From NCBI GenBank assembly GCA_947650365.1, contig OX393549.1, positions 31,419,126 to 31,483,125 of the forward strand: 64,000 nucleotides of DNA. The letters run 5' to 3'. Under the pieces are notes generated by a model. The model was given only the letters and a program-made list of their open reading frames with translations. It had not been told where the DNA came from and made no database searches. Origin of the DNA: Chamaelirium japonicum. Lineage: Eukaryota > Streptophyta > Magnoliopsida > Liliales > Melanthiaceae. Both the position numbers and the translations under genes were made by a program. The stretch's first letter is position 1. Each line of letters starts with the position of its first letter. Shown one piece after another: positions 48,067-64,000 of the stretch.

Positions 48067-51000
48067 TCATAGCAGCTTCTCTACCTCCATGTTGACAGCT
48101 ACTGCTTTTTTCGGTGCTAGCGACCGTGGCTTCTGACGTACAGGTGCAGCTCCCTCTCGAATGTTGAGGTGATGACAGGCTTCCTCGGGGTGGATGCCTG
48201 TCATATCCTCAACAGACCATGCGAATACGTCCAGGTTTGCCTTGAGAAATATCGGCATAGCTTCGGCATGATGCTTTGGCAGCTGCGACCCGAGAAAAGT
48301 TATCCTCGGATGGCCCGCTTCTCCTAAGTCCACGGGCAGAATTGGCTCGACGGCGAGCGACTCCTCCCACTTCGTATTCGGGCTCTCCAACTCGTCCGGT
48401 TCTTTAGGTTCAACCGGTCGGTCGGTCTTCTGAGGGTGTGTCCTCCTGCTCAGCTCTTTACCTTCAGCTGGTAGGTCAGTCTCCATCGGGTCGCTCGGAC
48501 CAGTTAGCTCTTTAAGTTCAGCTAACTGACCGGCCTTCTTCAAGCTCCTCGACGCCTTTAGTTCTTTACGTTCAACTGAATGGTCGGTCTTCTGTAGGTC
48601 CCCCGACATTGTCAGCTCTTTACGTTCAGCTGACATGTCGGTCTTCAGCAAGTCCCCCGACACTGTCAGCTCTTTACGTTCAGCTGACAGGTCGGTCTTC
48701 AGCAGGTCCCCCGACACTGTCAGCTCTTTACGTTCAGCTGACAGGTCGGTCTTCAGCAGGTCCCCCGACACTGTCAGTTCTTTAAGTTCAACTGACAGGT
48801 CGGTCTTCTCAGATGCTTGGCCTCCTCGCGCTCCTGCGCTTGATAGGGCACGGTGCTGGAGCGTTGGTACCTCTTGACTCTGCTTCGCAGTCCAGAGGTT
48901 GAGGATGCCCAACTCAGTGCCGCCTTCACCTGGTTCTCCTCCCTCGATTTGGCATGTCGTCTTCAGATGGATGGCACTGAGCTCGCACTTGGCTGCCGAG
49001 GACTGGTCACCTCGAATGCTCATCACGCCCTTGTCGGTCCAAAACTTCACTACCTGGTGGGCCGACGATGGGACCGCGTCCAAGTGGTGGAGCCACGGTC
49101 TTCCGAGGATGATGTTGTACGCCGAGTGAGCTTCAATCACAATGAACCGGGTAAGATTAGTGAGATGCCCTGTTGTGATCGGGAGGGTAATCTCACCAAC
49201 CACAATTGCAGCCTCCCCCGTGAGGCCCGTTATCGTCGACGACGACTCGCTCATCTGTCCGCGATCTAGCTGCATGGCGTCGAAGGCACTGAGGAAGAGC
49301 ATGTCTACCGAACTTCCGGCGTCGACCAGAATTCTCTTCACTAGGCAATTGGCTATCTGGAGCCGTATGACCAGGGGATGGTTGTGAGGCCTCTCTATTC
49401 CGACCAGATCAGTCGCCAAAAACTGTACTGCAGCTTCCACTCTTGGCTCGGGACGGATGACGGGGTCGAGTACCACATGGTGGACTTGCCTTGTTTGTTC
49501 AATACGTCGCACCTGTCGGTCGACGGCATTTGATGATGGTACCGGGCCATGGTACCCGTAGACTGCATCTACCTCTCGAAGCTGACGCCTTTCTGGCGGA
49601 GGGCCCAGTAAGCGCTGTGTCGTCGCTCCTCGCTGGACTTCCCCTACAGCCTTAGTCTCCTTACGTTGAGGAAGGTCAATAAAGCAGCCAATATGGCCGG
49701 CCTCAATGAGATCCTCGATATGATGTTTGAGCGCCCGACACTGCAGGGTAGTGTGACCTTGGCTTAGGTGGTACTCGCAGTACCTTGATGCATCTCTGGC
49801 TCCCCTCTCTCCAGGTTCAAGCGGTTGCGCCCACTTGAAGTATGGTTCGCCCTTGATAGCTTCCAGAATCTGGTCAATGGGGGCGTTCAGTACTGTGAAC
49901 TCTCTGTTCCACTGCGGCCTCGCTGGCCTGTCTTGCCTTTGCCGCTTTGCCTCGTGCCGTGTCGCATCCCCCTGCTGCTTGTTAACGTTCTTCACAGCAG
50001 CAGGCTTGGCGTAGCCTTGGTTCGGGACCCTGGTTTCCACCACCTTCCTCTTACGATCCGCGTCTTCGATCTTGATGTACTTCTCGACGTGCCACGACAG
50101 CTCATCGATCGTCTCCGGGGTTCGCTTGATGAGCGACACGTTGACGAACTGGGCAGGCTGAATGACGTTCTTGAAGGCCGCGATCACCATGCGATCCTGC
50201 CCGTCTGCGTTCGCCAAGCTCAGGTACTCGGACCTGAACCTATGGTAGAATTGTCGGAGCGTCTCCTTCTGGGTCATACTCATCCCGAAGAGTGACTCCA
50301 GAGTCTTCAGCTCCCGGTGATTACATCGGTACTGGTCGATGAACCGCGTGCTCAGCTCCGAGAAGGAGGAGATGGACGAGGGCCTAAGCTTGTGGAACCA
50401 TTCGAGGAGGGTTCCCGATAAGCTGTTGGCGAAGGTCCGGCAGAGGATATGATCATCCTCGTGCGGGACCAGAGCATCCCGGAAAGCCAGTACATGCTCC
50501 ACCGGGTCTTTCGATCCGTCAAACTTGGGAAGGCGTGGAGGATTCCATCCGCGTGGGAATGGCTTCCGGAGTAGCTTCTCGACAAGCGGCGACCGTGCGG
50601 CTCCTCGGATGGCGACTTCCTCCAACCGGTCGGGAGCTCGGACCCCCGGTCGGTCTCGCTGGATCTCCTCTCGATCCCCGAGTCGCTCTGACGCATGTAC
50701 CCGAATGCGTTCGTGTACGCTCCTCCGGTCAGTAGTATGAGCCGGCTGCCGACTGGCTGGCGTCATCCGAGTGTGATGACTATCACTCGGTTGACGATGA
50801 TGTTCTTCGTCTTGCTTCGGGCGATGCACTTGTGCCGAGTCCGTCTTCGAGTGATGCTTGGAGGCATGCGGCTGTCGGGGGTGTGCCCCGAGCCGGGACC
50901 AGACATCCGAGCGTGCCGACGCAGCTCGGGCGTGCTTGTTTCTTTCCGCAGGCTCCGGGCTACTCGAGTCTCGCCCGCCGGGATTCGCACTTTGGACCTC

Positions 51001-51444
51001 CACCGAGCGATTAACCCTGACCTCCACCTGAGGCACTGGTTGCGGCTGCATTTGCACTGGTGGGGCAGCTTGAGTGGGGAGGCTCTGTCCCGCTTGGGCC
51101 AACATGCCCTAGTTGAGTAGACCACCCGTCGGTGCGGCCCGCACGAAGTCACACAACTCCTCGTATTTGCGCTGCATCGTTTGGAGCTGGGTGGTGAGAG
51201 CTTGCTGGGTCATCATCATTGTGGCCAGAAAAGCTTCCGACAGACCCCCGGTTAGTGGAGCCAGGGTTGCTACCGGAGCTTGACTGGAGTCCCCGACCCC
51301 CAGTATGGGATTCACCAGCGGGACTACGCGCTCCGTGTCCGCTGATGGTTGAACAAGACGCCCGACGTCATTAGCATCTCCGAGGGGTACAGCTTCGGAT
51401 GGGAGCTGCGACGTCGAGCGGGTACGATACGGTCCACCGGCCAT
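48067..51444 (-). pseudogene. Tat gag-protease and start of reverse transcriptase
   Basis: The frame starts at ATG 51444 and is broken by TAG at 51109-51111 and TGA at 48067-48069. Counting from the second methionine (51105): residues about 190-350 form the gag core (KFDGSKDPVEHVLA, LLEWFHKL, LFGMSMTQKETLRQF); near 440 is a zinc-knuckle variant CEYHLSQGHTTLQC with His in place of the second Cys; near 593 is the protease VDAGSSVDMLF, with ILGRPWLHHLD later. Residues about 765-895 form a tandem repeat of about 20 aa (TDLSAERKELTVSGDLLK and variants). The RT leader PKHHAEAMPIFLKANLDVFAW follows. Confidence 0.93.
48420..48810 (-). repeat. 60-bp coding tandem repeat in the protease-RT linker
   Basis: About six to seven copies of a 60-bp unit (gttcagctgacaggtcggtc ... 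cccccgacactgtcagctc). The three central copies, 48620-48800, are nearly identical. Each encodes about 20 residues and keeps the frame. Confidence 0.92.
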
Positions 51445-51550
51445 CGTTCTTCAACCGTGTGGTCGTGGATCGCTGGTTGCAGGTAGCCTCGGACTGGTCG
51501 ACACCCACGGGTCAACAGTCGAAAGCTCTAGTAGGAAGTCTCGAAGACTA

Positions 51551-51571
51551 TCCCACAGACGGCGCCAAGAT
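51551..51571 (-). promoter_or_regulatory. Primer-binding site of the Tat element
   Basis: On the minus strand the sequence after the 5' LTR reads TTGGCGCCGTCTGTGGGA, the site usual in Tat elements. It fixes the direction of the element. Confidence 0.9.
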
Positions 51572-52854
51572 TGTGGGGGGTTCTGAATCGAACCGGGCGG
51601 TTCGGGTGGCAAGCACAATCCAACAAGCCAAGTAAAGACAGACCGGGAATTACGTGGAAAACCCCTTCGCAACGTCGAAAGGGAAAAAAGCACGGGTGGG
51701 GCGAGAATGCACTAGAACTATCTTTTCGGGTACAATCTCTCACCTTAACCCCAATTACAAACCCCGAGGACCGGTCTCCCAAACTACCGACCTCTGCAAT
51801 TTCACTCAGGACTACCGACCGCTGCAGGCAGCGTCTGACTACCAGTTGCTGCAGACAGTATCTGGCTACCGGTCGCTGCGGACAGTATCTGGCTACCGGT
51901 CGCTGCAGACAGTATCTGGCTACCGACCGGCCTCCGTAGACAGTCTCTGGCTACCTACCAACCGGCCTCCGCAGACAGTCTCTGGCTACCTACCGACCGC
52001 AGACAGTCTGCAGACAGTATCTGGCTACCGGTCACTGCGGACAGTATCTGGCTACCGGTCGCTGCAGACAGTATCTGGCTACCGACCGGCCTCCGCAGAC
52101 AGTCTCTGGCTACCTATCGACCGCAGACAGTCTGCAGACAGTATCTGGCTACCGGTCGCTGCGGACAGTATCTGGCTACCGGTCGCTGCAGACAGTATCT
52201 GGCTACCGACCGACCTCCGCAGACAGTCTCTGGCTACCTACCGACCACAGACAGTCTGCAGACAGTATCTGGCTACCGGTCGCTGCGAACAGTATCTGGC
52301 TACCGGTCACTGCAGACAGTATCTGGCTACCGACCGGCCTCCGCAGACAGTCTCTGGGTACCTACCGACTGACCTCCGCAGCTCCACGAATTCGGGACGA
52401 AATGGGCAGCGTCTCCTCCATAATTCTTCCTCCTCTTTGCTGAAGGGGTAGGTCCCCTTTTATAGTGGCGGGGTGACGGTTAAGGCGCTTCGCGAAAATC
52501 GGGCGGTTGACGTGTCCCCGCAATGAGCTCAACCGCCGCGGTGACGTGGCGCATGGTTGACACCTGGTCACTTTGGCCCGGAAATCGCGGAGCGTCGTCA
52601 GCACTGCGAGACCTCCGTGTTCGACTGCTTCTTCACTCCTCGGCTCGTTACACGTCCCATCGAGAGGGGGGGTGTGCCTCCTTGGTGACCGAACGACCGG
52701 CCCCCCCCTCCTCTGGCTACATGCCGACCCAGGAGAGAAGGGGGGGGGGGTGTGCCTCCTTGGTGACCGACCGACCGGCCCCCCCCCCTGGTTACATGCC
52801 GACCCAGAGAAAAAAAGGGGGGGGCTGCTGCCCTCCTTGGTGACCGACCGACCG

Positions 52855-52892
<38 letters not shown>

Positions 52893-53070
52893 TGGCTACA
52901 TGCCGACCCAGGAGAGAAGGGGGGGGGGGGGGCTGCTGCCCTCCTTGGTGACCGACCGACCGCCTCCCCCCCCCCCCTCTGGCTACATGCCGACCCAGGG
53001 AGAGAGAGGGGGGAGCTGCTGCCCTCCTTGGTGACCGACCGACCGGCTCCAAAAGGGAATGGTACACACA
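51572..53070 (-). repeat. Right (5') LTR of the Tat element
   Basis: Matches 37612-39058. Contains array A at 51830-52383, a TATA box at 52456-52464, and array B at 52675-53045, including a run of 38 C at 52855-52892. Confidence 0.95.
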
Positions 53071-53075
53071 ACAAT

Positions 53076-53180
53076 CAAGTGAGTTTCTTTGGGATCAGCA
53101 TAAACCAACACTATAAGGAATGCCAGGACAACCAGCAGTCAAATATAGAAGACTAACTGCTATAAAGAGTTAGATCACAT
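53076..53180 (-). pseudogene. Decayed Copia pol piece, right of the Tat element
   Basis: On the minus strand from about 53170, the translation reads SLLYLTAGCPGIPYSVGLC and then, one frame over, DPKETHL. These match the Copia stretch GSLLYLTASRPDI...ADPKESHL. It joins the piece at 37429-37606 across the ACAAT duplication. 53181-53287 is AT-rich with a doubled phrase ccatatgaaacttttca (53203 and 53232), and I see no gene there. Confidence 0.75.
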
Positions 53181-53287
53181 CCTTTCCACTTCATCCTTAG
53201 TTATCCATATGAAACTTTTCATATGCATAAAGCTCTCCATATGAAACTTTTCACTATGTCTTTAGCCTATTTAGCTTGAGACACAAA

Positions 53288-53527
53288 GGGGGTGTTTGAC
53301 ATCAATCTGGAACATCCATTTCTACTTCTGATTCCGGATTTTGAGAGTAACGACTAGTGTTTATTCCGGTGGACTAAAGATTTGGAAAGGAGATTTTATT
53401 GTTCCGTCAATTTCTCTACCAACCGGTCGCCGAACCACTAAATTAACACTAAAAAAGATGATTTACGAAAATATCCTCATCCGGATGAGATTCCAACGGA
53501 ACGCTGTTCTGCATGCCAAACACCCCC
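53288..53527. mobile_element. MITE with GGGGGTGTTT ends (copy 1)
   Basis: The ends are GGGGGTGTTTG and CCAAACACCCCC, inverted copies. The flanks are AAA on both sides (53285-53287 and 53528-53530), which would fit a 3-bp duplication. 240 bp. PIF/Harbinger-type is the likely class. 53528-53800 after it holds an imperfect duplication (ttcaaattatttactcatcataatag near 53570 and 53657) and no gene. Confidence 0.65.
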
Positions 53528-53800
53528 AAAGATTCCACTTTTAGAGTACTTAACTCTCCCACCACCCTCACTTCAAATTATTTACTCATCATAATAGGAA
53601 AATCATGAGTACGAGAAGTAGTTGAGGATCCAAACACAATGCCATCCTCAGTTCAAATTCTTTACTCATCATAATAGAAAAACGACTCATGTATTTATTA
53701 ATCATGTGTGAGTAGATCTCGCTATCATCTGTCGCCCAATGAATATTAATCAGTGATCTTCTTATGCTCTAGCCGATTCCTCTTTCCAATTTTGAGTCAT

Positions 53801-54280
53801 GGGGGTGTTTATCATTATTCCGGAACTGTCCGTTTCTATTCCCAGGTCCTCATTTTAAAACTAACGGATAGTTTTTGTTCCGCTAGAACGAAGGAGTTGG
53901 TAATGATTTTTTTTAGTTCTGTGCATTTCAATGCCAACCAGAACCGATGAACCCTCAATTTACACTAGAAATAAAAAAATCGACGGGAATGCCCTCTTCC
54001 TAATGAGGTTTAAGTGGAACAGCTATTCCTCATGCCAAACACCCCCTAGGCATCATTCAGGGAACCATCCGTTTCTATACCCGTTCCCTATTTTAAAACT
54101 AACGGATAGTTTTTGTTCCGCTGGAATGAATGATTGGGAACAATGATTTATCATTCCGTGCATTTATATGCCAACCAAATCGCTGAAACTTAGAATTACA
54201 TTAGAAATAGTAATTGATGGGAATACCCTCTTCTGCAAGAGGGTTAACCGGAACAGCGGTTCCTCATGCCAAACACCCCC
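53801..54280. mobile_element. Head-to-tail pair of the same MITE family
   Basis: Unit 1 is 53801-54046 (GGGGGTGTTT ... CCAAACACCCCC). Unit 2 is 54047-54280 and lacks the outer left end. Both contain the phrase ccgtttctat, then ttttaaaactaacggatagtttttgttccgct, and both end atgccaaacaccccc. No matching 3-bp duplication flanks the pair. Confidence 0.75.
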
Positions 54281-54473
54281 TAAATGGAAATGTAGGTTAC
54301 CATCATCAGTCATCTCGAAAATACTCGAGTTTTGTTAGCAACTCGACATCGGAAAAGTTAGGCTTAGAACCCTCACAGCTACTGTCTTCGAAGAGATCCT
54401 GTGTGGCAGTTGTCAACCTGTATGCCTCCCATTTTTAGTAAGAATCATTTCGACTTCAAACCTGTTAGTGCCA

Positions 54474-54545
54474 AGCTAGGTGAGTTGGTGAAGTCTCATA
54501 GGGTTGGTTCCCGAGACCTGAGATCGATTCCCACCATCATCGAGC
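54474..54545 (+). mobile_element. tRNA-like head of a SINE (copy 1)
   Basis: The sequence has an A-box-like ctaggtgagttggtgaag and a B-box-like gagatcgattcccacc at tRNA-like spacing. A similar arrangement occurs on the other strand at 63277-63350. The tail and the ends cannot be placed. Confidence 0.5.
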
Positions 54546-55039
54546 CTGTTAATTCATGTATGGACCCATCCTTCGAAAACATCATGAAATTCTCTTTACT
54601 GTACCATGTAAGCTTCCTGTAAAACCTAAATCTCGAGGACTGACATGAGTTCATAGTGGCCAAGAACTCACCAAGGCCATGCCTCCGAAGAGAAGGGAGG
54701 CATACACACATCTTTCAAGAAAGATCTTACGACATTTTTGGAATCTCAAAGTATCTCATAAACAGAAACAAGATCATCAAATCAAAAGGCCGAGCTCTCG
54801 ACATTGATCAGACAAGTTCATCCTCTTCCATAAAATCTGGGGTCAAAACCAAAAACCCAAATAAAAGTCGAGCATAACGAGGCTGCACGCGATCAGCACA
54901 GCCTCCTTTGCTTCCCTCTTTACTCTCCCCTCGCCCTCAATTCATTGAACTATTACAAAAATTATAAGGATCTAGTGCTCTAATCTTGTGCTTCCTTGCT
55001 ATGCTGATCAGATATCGGAAAGAGGGGGGAAAAAAAATT
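54546..55039 (-). other. 3' flank and probable 3' UTR of BiP
   Basis: No protein-coding frame is supported. The region just after the stop is T-rich on the minus strand beyond the AAAATTTTTTTT stretch. I did not find a clear AATAAA on the minus strand near the stop; a diffuse plant signal is likely. Confidence 0.5.
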
Positions 55040-61819
<6,780 letters not shown>

Positions 61820-61855
61820 GACTTCTTCAGTTGAGCGATGGGATCAGAGGAAACC

Positions 61856-61876
61856 GCTCTCTCTCTCCTCTCTCCT

Positions 61877-61908
<32 letters not shown>

Positions 61909-61909
61909 C
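61856..61909 (-). repeat. CT/GA-rich tract in the BiP 5' UTR
   Basis: CTCTCT runs on the plus strand, read as GAGAGA in the transcript, lie between the TATA box and the start codon, so they are probably in the 5' untranslated region. Confidence 0.8.
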
Positions 61910-61935
61910 TGTGAGATGAATGGCTTCCAGCGGGG

Positions 61936-61942
61936 CTTTATA
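61936..61942 (-). promoter_or_regulatory. TATA box of BiP
   Basis: TATAAAG on the minus strand, about 117 bp before the first ATG, giving a 5' UTR of about 90 nt. A single clear candidate in the expected place. Confidence 0.75.
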
Positions 61943-61969
61943 GGGCGCCTCGAACTCGAAGCTTGAGCG

Positions 61970-61985
61970 GACCACGTCCAATTGG
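61970..61985 (-). promoter_or_regulatory. ACGT-core site next to CCAAT in the BiP promoter
   Basis: The minus strand reads CCAATTGGACGTGGTCC here. It joins a CCAAT/ATTGG palindrome to an ACGTGG bZIP core but does not match the canonical ERSE spacing. A role as a second stress-response site is an inference. Confidence 0.4.
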
Positions 61986-62025
61986 ATTCGTTTCGACCAC
62001 TCCGGGCAAACTCACATGTCATCTG

Positions 62026-62041
62026 CACGACGTGGACCAAT
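62026..62041 (-). promoter_or_regulatory. Unfolded-protein-response element (P-UPRE / ERSE-II type)
   Basis: The minus strand reads ATTGGTCCACGTCGTG, about 90 bp upstream of the TATA box. It contains the ERSE-II pattern ATTGG-N-CCACG exactly and matches 14 of 16 positions of the plant P-UPRE described for Arabidopsis BiP promoters. It is the expected bZIP/NF-Y docking site for ER-stress induction. Confidence 0.8.
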
Positions 62042-63276
62042 AGGATGGAGCCGTCTCCGGAACTTCTCCAATGGGAGTCCAAGGTTTGTTGGGGTGATCT
62101 TAACCGTTGATTATATAAATATGCGGCTAGAAATGTTCCCGTGTCTAGGAACGTCTCCGTGCCCTGTGCCTACCTTACAATCTCAGTGGGTCCCAATCAC
62201 AGCCATCCGACGGAGGTCCAGATCGGATGAGATGCAACTGCTCGGGTTCGGGTCGTGCCAGACCTCATTATCTCACCCATACCAATTCGGGTAAGGCATG
62301 GTCCATATCCGACCCATACCCATCCAAGGATTTGAGGATCCATACTCATTCGGGTTTGGAGTTTTGGGTTTCGGGTATGAGTTGGATTCCAATAAATTAT
62401 TAAGAAGCTTTTATTGATTCTTATTACAGTGGCTTTAGTTAGGGTGCAACTGGTTCGGTTTGGGACTAAACCGAAACCGATCCGAATAGGACTGATTCTA
62501 CTATTTTCTAACCTGATCCGACCCAACTTCAAATAAACCCAACCCAAACCAAGTCAACTTGGTTCGGTTCTCGGATCAATTGTATTTGGAGCCAATCAAG
62601 CATATGATTCTTTTTTCTTTTTTTTTTTGAGAACTTCTCAGTGTTTCATCTGAGGTAGGCCGGTCAAAGGACAAGGCCAGGGCAGGGTTGGGGTCAAATC
62701 TGGTCCAGCCCTTTGTTCTAGGAGGTAGGCCCTAGCCCTTCAAGGCTAGAAAATGATGGGTTCTAGCTCAGCCCATTAAGGGCCGGGCCCGATTAAGGAC
62801 CAAGTTGATATCACTAAGATAAAGATTATTGACATATCTATTTATTCAGTTAGGTCATTAATGAAATGTCAAATCTTTTTTTTTCTCCCTAAACTACTCT
62901 TATGCTAGTGCCTTTAGATTTTTGCATTCATTTAAAACTGCAATCATTTATTCGTGCTTGAGACTGATAATACAGCTTAAAAAGTTTTATGAGTGTTACA
63001 TAATACTTCTAATAATAATATATCCAAACTTGCTAACTCCAATTCCTATAGGGTTACAGTTAGTGACATATTAATTAATGATTAGTCCCACTTAGTCATT
63101 GATTTAGCCCCTTAATAAGTATTATGAAAGCTGGGCCCGGCCCTCAAACTCTTGGCAGATAGGGCTTTGGAGGGTCAGGTCGGACTAAGTACCCTCTCCA
63201 AAGGCCCCGATTGACAGGCCTAATATGAGGGAGGATTAAGGCAGCCTTCTACTAGTTATTAATTTACTGCACGAAG
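62042..63276. other. Intergenic region with low-copy repeat fragments
   Basis: No gene is supported. 62240-62580 is rich in TTCGGGT / GGTTCGGTTT phrases and their complements, as in plant hAT MITEs, but I could not find matching ends with a duplication. 62690-63210 repeats GGGCCGGGCCC-type phrases (62773 and 63132) and could be another such fragment. A T-run lies at 62610-62629. Confidence 0.5.
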
Positions 63277-63350
63277 GAATCGATCACAGGTCTCAGATAC
63301 CAACCCCCGAGACTTTACCAACTCACCTAGCTGGTACTTACAATTAATAA
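63277..63350 (-). mobile_element. tRNA-like head of a SINE (copy 2)
   Basis: On the minus strand: accagctaggtgagttggt, then gggggttggtatctgagacc, then tgtgatcgattcc. This is the same A-box and B-box arrangement as at 54474-54545, on the opposite strand. Element ends not resolved. Confidence 0.5.
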
Positions 63351-63579
63351 AAGTCACACAACAACATACAATTATGCAGATATATTGATCAACTATGCAG
63401 AATCCAACCTTATCGCAGTTGTGCAGAATGAAAATGGGGTTGGGGGGGGAGGGGGAGGACTTACTAGGGTTTCAGTGGAGGAGATCAAAGATACTGGAAC
63501 CCTCTTTTTTTTCTCCCAAACACAATTGCTGAACAGTGAGATTGTGAGATACGAGAGAGTGGCTCCTTGGATTTAATCG

Positions 63580-63755
63580 AAAGTCTTGACGCTCTGATAT
63601 GTCATTTGCTGGAGGCCCAAAGCTTTTTGTTGACCAGGGAGGCAACAATGGCGATTTTGATGTCGACTTGGATGATGAATCCTGGTAGCCTAGGTTGCAC
63701 TTAAAGCTTCGGTTGCTCTAATATGTCATCTGCTGGAGGCCAGGAGGAGGAGGGG

Positions 63756-63804
<49 letters not shown>

Positions 63805-64000
63805 GGGGGGGTGAAGGAGTCGAAAACCCTATTTCCTTTCTCCCGATTGTAACCAAAGAGAGAGTGTGAGGCAAGAAAGCAAGTCCTGATGCTCTGATCC
63901 GCCATTTGCCGGAGGCTCAGAGAGAGAGAGAGAGAGTTTAACATCTGCCTCAAACACACAAGATATTGTTCACTTTGCCCATGCCCGCACAAGGACTTTC
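63580..64000. repeat. Thrice-repeated phrase with GA microsatellites at the window end
   Basis: A phrase of the form gctctgatatgtcatttgctggaggc occurs near 63590, 63715 and 63890 with changes. GA runs follow the second and third copies (63764-63800 and 63920-63938). No gene is supported up to the end of the window. Confidence 0.7.

Larger units (their letters stand above)
37612..53070 (-). mobile_element. Tat-lineage Ty3/gypsy retrotransposon, interrupted by a solo LTR
   Basis: LTRs at 37612-39058 and 51572-53070 (1447 and 1499 bp) begin TGTGTGTACC and end CCCCCCACA in the minus orientation. The flanks are a perfect ACAAT (37607-37611 and 53071-53075). The primer-binding site lies at 51551-51571 next to the right LTR, and a purine tract (complement of 39059-39072) next to the left one, so transcription runs leftwards. 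gag, protease, reverse transcriptase, two RNase H domains and integrase follow on the minus strand. The second RNase H is the hallmark of Tat. An extra spliced gene lies on the opposite strand downstream of integrase. The gag-pol frame has three stop codons and one frameshift besides the insertion. Confidence 0.95.

Noticed and set aside
47906..51444. Whether the Tat gag-pol could be a domesticated host gene
   Set aside because: LTRs, primer site, polypurine tract and target duplication are all present and the frame holds stops, so it is a dead transposon copy.
62437..62580. Possible complete hAT MITE (TAGGGTGCAAC ... GGTTCGGTT)
   Set aside because: I could not find a matching right end with an 8-bp duplication, so only the composition supports it.

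Overview
The window looks like nuclear DNA of a flowering plant. It carries one intact host gene with spliced introns, plant Ty3/gypsy lineages (Athila, Tat and a Tekay/Del-like family), SIRE-type Copia remains, hAT/PIF/MULE-type MITEs and tRNA-headed SINEs. A monocot is plausible but not proven. Nothing here looks prokaryotic or organellar.

Layout. 1-1375 is an eroded LTR-like fragment related to the solo LTR at 45577-47905. 1376-5450 is an eroded Tat-type element: a repeat-rich LTR, a primer-binding site at 3428 and a broken gag near 4400. From 5451 to about 53180 the DNA is one decayed minus-strand Copia (SIRE-like) element split by later insertions. First, an Athila element lies at 5907-35580 (LTRs 2409 and 2400 bp). 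Its gag is interrupted by a 17.5-kb non-autonomous LTR array at 9879-27369, made of three ~4.1-kb LTRs and two 2623-bp internal regions and flanked by a perfect GAATC duplication. Second, a hAT-type MITE lies at 36853-37420. Third, a Tat-lineage element on the minus strand lies at 37612-53070 (duplication ACAAT). Its reverse transcriptase is split by a 2329-bp solo LTR (duplication TCCAC).

The Tat element also carries a gene on the opposite strand. It has its own TATA box, one intron whose splice keeps the frame exactly, and a polyadenylation signal (39329-41727). It sits among several tandem arrays and is the least ordinary coding feature in the window.

53288-54545 holds MITEs of one family and a SINE head. 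55040-61819 (minus strand) is a complete eight-exon gene for the ER chaperone BiP (HSP70 family, 664 aa, C-terminal HDEL). Its introns hold three MITEs. Its upstream region has a TATA box and a close match to the plant unfolded-protein-response element. 62042-64000 is intergenic, with family-name-poor repeats, a second SINE head and GA microsatellites.

The relative order of insertions agrees with hand-sampled LTR differences: Athila about 3% over its first 400 bp, Tat about 1.5% over its first 390 bp, and the three-LTR array below 1%. These are eye counts, not alignments.
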